The notes under the pieces are model-generated. The model was not told the origin of the DNA, did not search any database, and saw only the letters and a program-made list of their open reading frames with translations. From Nitrososphaerales archaeon (GTDB taxonomy: Archaea; Thermoproteota; Nitrososphaeria; Nitrososphaerales; UBA183), in assembly GCA_030045755.1 (NCBI GenBank), contig JASIEW010000044.1, positions 1 to 5,433 of the forward strand: a stretch of 5,433 bases of DNA, given 5' to 3'. The position numbers and the translations under genes are program-made. Below are positions 1-4,213 of this stretch, one piece after another. The first letter of the stretch is position 1. Every line of letters begins with the position of its first letter.

Positions 1-18
1 AGCAGGGCCGACTACACA

Positions 19-24
19 TTAATA
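19..24 (+). promoter_or_regulatory. TATA-like box of mrp, leaderless spacing
   Basis: The hexamer TTAATA has its centre about 26-27 nt before the ATG at 48. In archaea the TATA box sits about 26 nt before the transcription start, so the transcript should begin at or next to the ATG and be leaderless. No Shine-Dalgarno-like sequence precedes the ATG, which agrees. The same hexamer occurs at the same distance before the pilus ATPase gene (2509-2514). It is AT-rich in a very GC-rich context. Transcription start is inferred, not shown. Confidence 0.6.
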
Positions 25-30
25 CGCGCC

Positions 31-46
31 GAGCGTCCGGACGCTC
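31..46. promoter_or_regulatory. Perfect 16-bp palindrome, candidate operator for mrp
   Basis: GAGCGTCCGGACGCTC is identical to its own reverse complement over all 16 bp. It lies between the TATA-like box and the ATG at 48, at about -17 to -2 from the predicted start of transcription. A dimeric repressor bound here would block RNA polymerase. It could instead fold as a 6-bp hairpin with a 4-nt loop, but there is no T tract after it, so a terminator of an upstream gene is less likely. The regulator is unknown. Confidence 0.5.
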
Positions 47-47
47 C

Positions 48-1106
48 ATGCCCAGCAAGGAGGAGGTTCTAGGGGCCCTCGCGCAAGTCGCGGATCCTGA
101 GCTGGGCAGGGACATAGTCTCTCTCCACATGGTGGAGGGAGTGTCAGTGAAGGGAGACGTGGTGACGTTCACTCTCAATCTCACGACTCCGGCGTGCCCT
201 CTGCGCGACCGCCTCGAGACTGCGGCCAGGGAAGCAGTTGCTGCCCTCCCGGGAGTGACTAAGGTCGAGATGAAGACCGGAGCCGTGGTCTTCGCGACCC
301 GCGACTACGGTCAGTCCGAGGTGCTCAAGGGGGTGAAGAACGTCGTGGCTGTGGCGAGCGGTAAGGGCGGCGTCGGAAAGTCCACGGTCACGGTGAACCT
401 GGCCGTGGCTCTGGCTGCCACGGGCGCGAAGGTGGGCATCCTGGACGCCGACGTCTACGGCCCCAGCATCCCTCTGATGATGGGGGTGAAGGACAAGCCA
501 GAAGTGGTGGACGAGGTGATCAGGGCCCCGGTGGCCCATGGCGTCAAGGTGGCCTCTCTGGGCTTCTTCTACACGATGCAGACCCCGGTCATCTGGAGGG
601 GCCCGCTGGTGGCGGGAGCAGTCCGACAGCTGCTCACCCAGGTGGAGTGGGGCGACCTGGACTATCTCGTCGCCGACCTCGGCCCGGGAACCGGCGACGC
701 TTCTCTCACCCTCGCCCAGACGGTACCCCTCGGCGGTGTCCTCATAGTCACGACCCCGCAGGACGCTGCCCTCGGGATAGCGGCCAAGGCGCTGGCGATG
801 TTCAAGAGGCTGGACGTGCCCATACTGGGCGTCGTCGAGAACATGAGCTACTTCGTGTGCCCCCACTGCGGCGAGAGGTCGGAGGTCTTCTCGTCGGGCG
901 GCGGTAGGAGGGTCGCGACCGACTGGGGTGTGGACTTCCTCGGGGCCGTGCCGCTCGCCACAGAGATAAGGAAGCACTCGGACACGGGGTCGCCGATAGT
1001 GGCGTCCGAGCCAGACTCTCCGGAGGCGCAGGCGTTCAAGGAGATAGCGTTCAGGGTCGCAGGCATGGTGAGCATATTCGCCTTCGCGAGGACCGCTAAG
1101 AAATGA
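48..1106 (+). CDS. mrp: Mrp/NBP35-family iron-sulfur cluster carrier ATPase with N-terminal MIP18 domain
   Basis: A 352-residue P-loop ATPase of the Mrp/ApbC/NBP35 family, which binds a [4Fe-4S] cluster as a dimer and passes it to apoproteins in the cytoplasm. Residues 1-85 form a MIP18 (DUF59) domain with the typical TTPACPLRD segment (C50). The ATPase domain follows: deviant Walker A GKGGVGKST at 105-113, switch I DADVYGPSIP at 133-142, switch II DLGPGTGD at 210-217, and the cluster-ligand pair C271-P-H-C274. Length and domain order are usual for archaeal and bacterial Mrp. Switch II is odd: the family normally has two prolines (DxPPGTGD), and the first is glycine here. The ATG at 48 is chosen because it opens the MIP18 domain correctly and has a TATA-like box at leaderless distance. 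Its stop overlaps the next small gene by ATGA. The family call is firm; the physiological client proteins are unknown. Confidence 0.95.
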   Translation: MPSKEEVLGALAQVADPELGRDIVSLHMVEGVSVKGDVVTFTLNLTTPACPLRDRLETAAREAVAALPGVTKVEMKTGAVVFATRDYGQSEVLKGVKNVVAVASGKGGVGKSTVTVNLAVALAATGAKVGILDADVYGPSIPLMMGVKDKPEVVDEVIRAPVAHGVKVASLGFFYTMQTPVIWRGPLVAGAVRQLLTQVEWGDLDYLVADLGPGTGDASLTLAQTVPLGGVLIVTTPQDAALGIAAKALAMFKRLDVPILGVVENMSYFVCPHCGERSEVFSSGGGRRVATDWGVDFLGAVPLATEIRKHSDTGSPIVASEPDSPEAQAFKEIAFRVAGMVSIFAFARTAKK

Positions 1107-1201
1107 CCGATGGTGAGGCCCGCCTGCTCACCGGGTCCGACAGAAAGAAGAAGGCGAGGAAGAGAGGCAGGGGCCCTTACAGGAAGGCCCGGACGACCTA
1201 G
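1103..1201 (+). CDS. Basic 32-residue microprotein overlapping mrp, function unknown
   Basis: An ATG that overlaps the mrp stop codon (ATGA) opens a 32-residue frame ending in TAG. Residues 1-13 are mixed and slightly acidic (MTDGEARLLTGSD). Residues 14-30 hold 11 lysines or arginines out of 17, including the run RKKKARKRGRG and then PYRKAR. There is no cysteine and no membrane segment. Such composition suggests binding to RNA, ribosomes or DNA, as in small ribosomal proteins, but I do not recognise a family. Support for it being real: the ATGA junction is the classic form of translational coupling, and the frame fills exactly the gap between mrp and the convergent ridA gene. A chance frame in GC-rich DNA remains possible, so this is a moderate call. 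Confidence 0.5.
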   Translation: MTDGEARLLTGSDRKKKARKRGRGPYRKARTT

Positions 1202-1204
1202 GCC

Positions 1205-1576
1205 CTATCTGGCGGCGACGGCCTCGATCTCGACCTTCGCTCCCCGGGGGAGCGCGGCTGCCTGGACTGTCGTCCTGGCCGGATAGGGGGGCGAGAAGTG
1301 CTTCGCGTACTCTTCGTTCACCGCCTGGAAATCGGACAGGTCTGTGAGGAATACGGTCGTTTTCACCACGTCCATCAGGGAGAGGTCAGCGGCACCGAGG
1401 ATCGCTTCGATGTTCCTGAGGGCCCTCGAGGTCTGGGCGACGGCGCCTTCCTCGAGCTTGCCGGTCAAAGGGTCGAGCCCGAGCTGGCCTGCGCAGTACA
1501 CGGCACCGGCCTCCACTGCCTGCGAGTAGGGCCCGACGGGAGAGGGAGCGTCTCTGGAACGGACTTCTTTCTTCAA
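1205..1576 (-). CDS. ridA: RidA family reactive enamine/imine deaminase (YjgF/YER057c/UK114)
   Basis: A 123-residue protein of full family length. RidA forms cytoplasmic trimers and hydrolyses reactive 2-aminoacrylate and related enamines/imines to keto acids and ammonia, which protects PLP enzymes. Seen here: the N-terminal PVGPYSQAV segment with Y17, CAGQ at 28-31, N87, and the signature PARTTVQ...LPRGAKVEIEAVA at 99-121. R101 matches the arginine (R105 in E. coli) that binds the substrate carboxylate, and the glutamate of the IEA segment (E118) is kept, so an active deaminase is expected. The start is TTG at 1576: the MKKEVRSRDAP reading matches the usual family N terminus, and no in-frame ATG lies between it and the upstream stop. 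A TATA-like element sits about 27 nt before it. The gene converges on the microprotein gene with only 3 nt between the stops. Confidence 0.93.
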   Translation of the reverse strand: MKKEVRSRDAPSPVGPYSQAVEAGAVYCAGQLGLDPLTGKLEEGAVAQTSRALRNIEAILGAADLSLMDVVKTTVFLTDLSDFQAVNEEYAKHFSPPYPARTTVQAAALPRGAKVEIEAVAAR

Positions 1577-1600
1577 TGTGCATCTGATGTTTAGGTTCGC

Positions 1601-1606
1601 CTTAAG
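1601..1606 (-). promoter_or_regulatory. Weak TATA-like element of ridA
   Basis: CTTAAG, read on the minus strand, is centred about 27 nt before the TTG start at 1576, the spacing expected for a leaderless transcript. It lies in the 36-nt gap after the DNPH1-like gene. This suggests ridA has its own promoter rather than depending only on read-through. The match is weak and self-complementary, so confidence is modest. Confidence 0.4.
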
Positions 1607-1612
1607 AACATG

Positions 1613-2005
1613 TCAGGCGAGCAGCCGCATCAGCCCCTCGTAGATCTCCGGCTCGGACCCGTATTCGAGGGTCTCCTTTCCGTCCATGTGCAGCAGCATG
1701 GTTGAGAAAGGTACTCCTTTCTTGGCCACGACTATCACCCTCTTGCCCGCCTTGTACGCAGCCATGATCTCCATCCCCACCCCGGTGCTGGGGGTCGTGA
1801 CGTCGGCCACCATTACGTCGCAGCCCTCGGAGCCTTTCATGTCTCTCTCGAATACGTCTATGGTCGACCTGCCAGCCTCGGCCGGTCTCTCCAGGACCCA
1901 AGGAGAGGTCACCTCGTGCCCCCTGTTTCGTATCGCCTTGGCCATCAGCTTCGCCCTCTCTATCGAGCGGTTTGCCACTATGGGGACCGCCAGGTACACC
2001 TTCAA
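1613..2005 (-). CDS. Nucleoside 2-deoxyribosyltransferase / DNPH1-like N-glycosidase
   Basis: A 130-residue Rossmann-like enzyme of the nucleoside 2-deoxyribosyltransferase superfamily. Members transfer the deoxyribosyl group between bases, or (DNPH1/Rcl group) hydrolyse the N-glycosidic bond of deoxynucleoside 5'-monophosphates. Seen: N-terminal strand MKVYLAVPI, a central DVFERDMKGSEGCDVMVADV block with D63 and D68, and the S/T-x-G-x-G-x-E signature (STGVGMEIMAAYKAGK), in which E79 is the expected nucleophile, followed by strand RVIVV. The short length fits the DNPH1 group better than bacterial transferases of about 150-160 residues. The loop after strand 1 reads VPIVANR instead of the GxIRGG seen in DNPH1, so the exact substrate is uncertain. 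The start is TTG at 2005, which places the first strand correctly; a TATA-like box is about 29 nt upstream. The neighbouring ridA gene on the same strand hints at a metabolite-repair theme. Confidence 0.82.
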   Translation of the reverse strand: MKVYLAVPIVANRSIERAKLMAKAIRNRGHEVTSPWVLERPAEAGRSTIDVFERDMKGSEGCDVMVADVTTPSTGVGMEIMAAYKAGKRVIVVAKKGVPFSTMLLHMDGKETLEYGSEPEIYEGLMRLLA

Positions 2006-2031
2006 GTCGGGTGTTCTGGCTGTCGCACGAC

Positions 2032-2037
2032 TAATAT
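2032..2037 (-). promoter_or_regulatory. TATA-like box of the DNPH1-like gene
   Basis: ATATTA on the minus strand is centred about 29-30 nt before the TTG at 2005, predicting a leader of 0-4 nt. No Shine-Dalgarno site is visible. The 108-nt gap from 2006 to 2113 otherwise contains only this element and a weak 4-bp hairpin at 2096-2108; I saw no RNA gene in it. Confidence 0.5.
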
Positions 2038-2113
2038 CGCTTCCCAGGGACGCGAAGCTGCAAACCAGCCGAGAAGGAAGGATCCCCTGAAACCGTGGCT
2101 CTTGGCCATCCGT

Positions 2114-2311
2114 CTACCTTGGGATTCTGGATGGAAATGTCAGATTAGGACTCGTGACGGGCTTGTGAGAGCACTTCACGGGGATGTGGGCGTAGCAGTA
2201 GTTGCGTCCGCACACGTGGCAGGTGTAGTAGAACCCCACCCCAAGCCGTCTCCCGCACAGGCCGCACGTATGGGCCGGCTTCTGGGACTGGCTCGTCTCC
2301 GTCTTGCTCAT
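2114..2311 (-). CDS. Small AN1-like zinc-finger protein
   Basis: A 65-residue protein whose centre is a two-zinc finger: C16-x2-C19-x11-C31-x2-C34-x4-C39-x2-H42-x4-C47-x-H49. The first six ligands have AN1-type spacing, including the YC-x2-H segment. The last pair is C-x-H where AN1 fingers usually have H-x-C. Flanking tails (MSKTETSQSQ before, a Ser/Pro-rich tail after) look disordered. AN1 fingers act as small binding modules, often in ubiquitin or stress contexts in eukaryotes; the archaeal role is not known, so no function is assigned. I chose ATG at 2311 over an upstream GTG at 2350 because a TATA-like box lies 26 nt before the ATG, and the longer form would place the promoter inside the gene. 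It is divergent from the pilus ATPase unit. Confidence 0.75.
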   Translation of the reverse strand: MSKTETSQSQKPAHTCGLCGRRLGVGFYYTCHVCGRNYCYAHIPVKCSHKPVTSPNLTFPSRIPR

Positions 2312-2334
2312 AGGCCATTTTTGGCCTGCCTCCC

Positions 2335-2340
2335 TAATAT
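2335..2340 (-). promoter_or_regulatory. TATA-like box of the zinc-finger gene
   Basis: ATATTA on the minus strand is centred 26-27 nt before the ATG at 2311, the expected spacing for a leaderless transcript. This element is the main reason to prefer the 2311 start over the GTG at 2350. It forms the left arm of the inverted repeat at 2332-2371. Confidence 0.6.
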
Positions 2341-2360
2341 GGCTTCTCACGATATTTTCA

Positions 2361-2368
2361 TAATATTA
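2361..2368 (+). promoter_or_regulatory. TATA-like box predicting a plus-strand transcript from about 2391
   Basis: TAATATTA is the strongest TATA-like sequence in the window and forms the right arm of the inverted repeat. On the plus strand it predicts transcription from about 2391. No convincing gene begins there; the next real gene starts at 2537. It may drive a leadered form of the pilus ATPase mRNA (about 145-nt leader) or a small RNA. Because the core is symmetric, it could also serve as a second promoter for the zinc-finger gene, giving a leader of about 27 nt. Confidence 0.45.
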
Positions 2369-2371
2369 GGG

Positions 2372-2508
2372 GAGAGTTGGTTGAAAGGAACCTGCCGGCG
2401 TATCAATCCATGCCTGCACGCGATTCACTTTTCACCGTAGTGGAGGGGGGAGCAGAAGCACCTCACGCGCTTTGCAATTGCCTGGGACCTTTCGAGCCAG
2501 GTTGGCGC
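2372..2508 (+). other. Apparently non-coding stretch, possible mRNA leader or small RNA
   Basis: This stretch lies between the divergent promoter and the TATA-like box next to the pilus ATPase gene. I see no tRNA, C/D-box or recognisable riboswitch pattern. It holds an 8-bp palindrome GCAATTGC (2474-2481) and a possible short stem, CCTGG pairing with CCAGG, around 2481-2501. A 57-codon frame from ATG 2410 runs to 2583 but overlaps the ATPase start and resembles no family, so it is not called as a gene. Confidence 0.3.
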
Positions 2509-2514
2509 TTAATA
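2509..2514 (+). promoter_or_regulatory. TATA-like box of the pilus ATPase gene
   Basis: TTAATA is centred 25-26 nt before the TTG start at 2537, matching both sequence and spacing of the mrp promoter. It predicts a leaderless transcript and supports the TTG as the real start. A stop codon in the ATPase frame (TAG at 2513-2515) overlaps the box, so the gene cannot extend further upstream. Confidence 0.6.
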
Positions 2515-2536
2515 GCCGCCAAGAGCTCTAGGAACG

Positions 2537-4213
2537 TTGGCGCGCCTGTTCGGACTGGGCTTGAGCTCGAAAGCGCGACCTAAGGAGGCGACCGGCCCTG
2601 GCCCACTCAAGCTGCCTCCCCCGCCTAAGTTGATCGGCAGCGTCCTCGACACCTACAGGGTCCCCAAGAACGGCGGGCCTGACTCCTCAGCCGAAGTCTT
2701 CGTGGTGGACGACGAGGGCCTGGGAAAATACCTGGTCAAGCTCCCGGAGCTCGACGACAGAGAGGCCGCAGCCGTCTCCGTCCTGAAGAAGAACCTGATT
2801 GACTCGATTCCAGCGGACGCCACAGGGCGGCCGGAAGACGTGATCCGGGCATATGTCGAAAGCATCTCCGATGAGATGGGGACCGCGGGCGCCCTCAAGG
2901 CGTCCGAGGACAAAATCCTCTTCTTCCTGCTCCGCGAGTTCTTAGGCTTCTGGGAGATAGACCCGCTGGTCAACGACGACAGGATCGAGGAGATCTCCCT
3001 GACCCGGTACGACAAGCCGGTCCGACTTCTGCACAGAGACTTCAGCGAGTACGCGTTCATGGAAACGAACGTCCGATACCCCAGCGAGGAAAGGCTCCAG
3101 GCCTTCGTCCGGCGGCTGGCCCAGTTCGGAGGTACGACGGTCTCCTTGGCCCAACCTTCGCTTGAAGTGACGCTACACGGGCCCTCGGACAGACGAGTGA
3201 CGGCCACCCTCGGAGACGAGATAACCAGGCCAGGGTCCACCTATTCCATCAGGAAGCAGAAGGAAGAGCCCTTCACGCTCGTCAACCTGACCTCCCCCGA
3301 GGCGCCCAGGTGGCGCCCTATCGAGCCCGCCCCGCCGTCGGGCCCTCCTCTGTCCTACGAGGAGGCGTACAACCACAAGACCCTCTCGGTGCTGATGGCT
3401 TCCTACTTCTGGCTGCTGCTGGAGAGGACGACGAACGTCCTGATAGCCGGAGACACGAACTCCGGGAAGACGACCCTGATGAATTCGATACTCGCGCTGA
3501 TCGACCCGAAGGCGAAGGTGGTCACGGCGGAGGACGTCCTCGAGATCAGCCTCCCGGAACACCTGCACTGGCAGAGGATGAAGACCAGGTATCACAGGGC
3601 GGGGCTGTCGCCTTCGTCTCAGCGGTACGAATATGGCCTGCCCGAGCTCCTTAAGCTCGCACTGAGGTTCTCGCCCACCATACTCAGCCTGGGCGAGATG
3701 CGCGGCGAGGAGTCGGAGACCCTGGCGGCCGCGATCACGCTCGGCTTCTCGACGATGACCACGATTCACGCGGAGAACGCAGAGAGGTGCGTGCAGCGCC
3801 TCACTACCCCTCCCATGAAGTTCGCGGAGGGACACGTCCGGGACATCACAGCGATAGCCACGACCAGGAAGATAGTGCTGAACGACGGGAGGGTGGTGAG
3901 AAGGGTGGTCAGCGTCGACGAGGTCAAGCCGGTCGGGACGAACGGCCATGAGGTGATCAACGTGTTCGGCTACGACCCGAGGACGGACTCGTTCGCGCCC
4001 ACCACGCCCGCCGAAGTGGTGGACAGAAGCTACAGACTTGGGGAGATAGCGCGCAGCTTCGGCTGGACCCCGGCCAGAGTACAGACGAGCCTTACCTCAA
4101 GGGCCGCATGCCTCGCGCGAGCATCGGGGGGCGACGCCTCGCCGGAGTCGATATCGTCCATGGTCAGGGACTTCGCCAGGCAGGAGATGCAGGCTCTCGT
4201 CTTGGAGCCATGA
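2537..4213 (+). CDS. Type IV filament assembly ATPase, FlaI/TadA (GspE/PilB) family
   Basis: A 558-residue cytoplasmic hexameric-type ATPase that powers assembly of archaeal type IV pili or archaella at the membrane. A proline-rich N terminus (20-32) precedes the N-terminal domain (about 33-250). A proline-rich linker (253-272) leads to the RecA-like domain (about 280-480). Motifs seen: Walker A GDTNSGKTT (305-313) with K311; Asp box AEDVLE (331-336); Walker B region ILSLGEMRGEE (382-392) with E387; His box TMTTIHAENAERC (406-418) with H411. All catalytic elements are present. The TTG at 2537 is the only sensible start after the upstream in-frame stop, and a TATA-like box lies 26 nt before it. 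Its stop overlaps the following FlaJ/TadC-like gene by ATGA. FlaH, FlaF and FlaG genes do not precede it, so a pilus or related filament is more likely than an archaellum; the exact type is unresolved. Confidence 0.92.
   Translation: MARLFGLGLSSKARPKEATGPGPLKLPPPPKLIGSVLDTYRVPKNGGPDSSAEVFVVDDEGLGKYLVKLPELDDREAAAVSVLKKNLIDSIPADATGRPEDVIRAYVESISDEMGTAGALKASEDKILFFLLREFLGFWEIDPLVNDDRIEEISLTRYDKPVRLLHRDFSEYAFMETNVRYPSEERLQAFVRRLAQFGGTTVSLAQPSLEVTLHGPSDRRVTATLGDEITRPGSTYSIRKQKEEPFTLVNLTSPEAPRWRPIEPAPPSGPPLSYEEAYNHKTLSVLMASYFWLLLERTTNVLIAGDTNSGKTTLMNSILALIDPKAKVVTAEDVLEISLPEHLHWQRMKTRYHRAGLSPSSQRYEYGLPELLKLALRFSPTILSLGEMRGEESETLAAAITLGFSTMTTIHAENAERCVQRLTTPPMKFAEGHVRDITAIATTRKIVLNDGRVVRRVVSVDEVKPVGTNGHEVINVFGYDPRTDSFAPTTPAEVVDRSYRLGEIARSFGWTPARVQTSLTSRAACLARASGGDASPESISSMVRDFARQEMQALVLEP

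Larger units (their letters stand above)
2332..2371. repeat. Inverted repeat CCCTAATAT-22 bp-ATATTAGGG
   Basis: Two exact 9-bp arms, 2332-2340 and 2363-2371, are inverted copies with a 22-bp AT-rich spacer; arm centres are 31 bp apart, about three helical turns. Each arm contains a TATA-like core, and the two point away from each other. The arrangement is a mirror-symmetric divergent promoter centred at 2351.5. It could also be bound by a dimeric regulator covering both promoters. Confidence 0.6.

Noticed and set aside
1..72. Open frame entering from the left edge and ending at TAG 70-72, as a possible upstream gene end
   Set aside because: Too short to judge; it would overlap the mrp promoter, palindrome and start, and its residues match no family I recognise.
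144..977. 277-codon open frame antisense to mrp
   Set aside because: It mirrors the mrp codon structure in GC-rich DNA, has a low-complexity His/Arg/Gly-rich product with no recognisable domain, and lies wholly inside a firm gene.
2096..2108. Small hairpin TGGC-TCTTG-GCCA after the zinc-finger stop as a terminator
   Set aside because: Only 4 bp of stem and no T tract on the minus strand; could easily be chance.
2312..2350. Longer N terminus of the zinc-finger protein from GTG 2350
   Set aside because: It would include the TATA-like box (2335-2340) that fits a start at 2311; the extra 13 residues show no conserved feature.
1916..2440. 174-codon plus-strand frame across the DNPH1-like and zinc-finger genes
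   Set aside because: It overlaps two better-supported minus-strand genes and the divergent promoter, and shows no family resemblance.
2410..2583. 57-codon frame from ATG 2410, extendable to TTG 2377
   Set aside because: It overlaps the start of the pilus ATPase by 47 nt, has no recognisable motif and contains the TATA-like box of that gene; kept only as a possible leader or small RNA region.
3173..3949. 258-codon open frame antisense to the pilus ATPase gene
   Set aside because: Arg/Gly/His-rich product with no motif, and it lies opposite the conserved ATPase motifs; a GC-content artefact.
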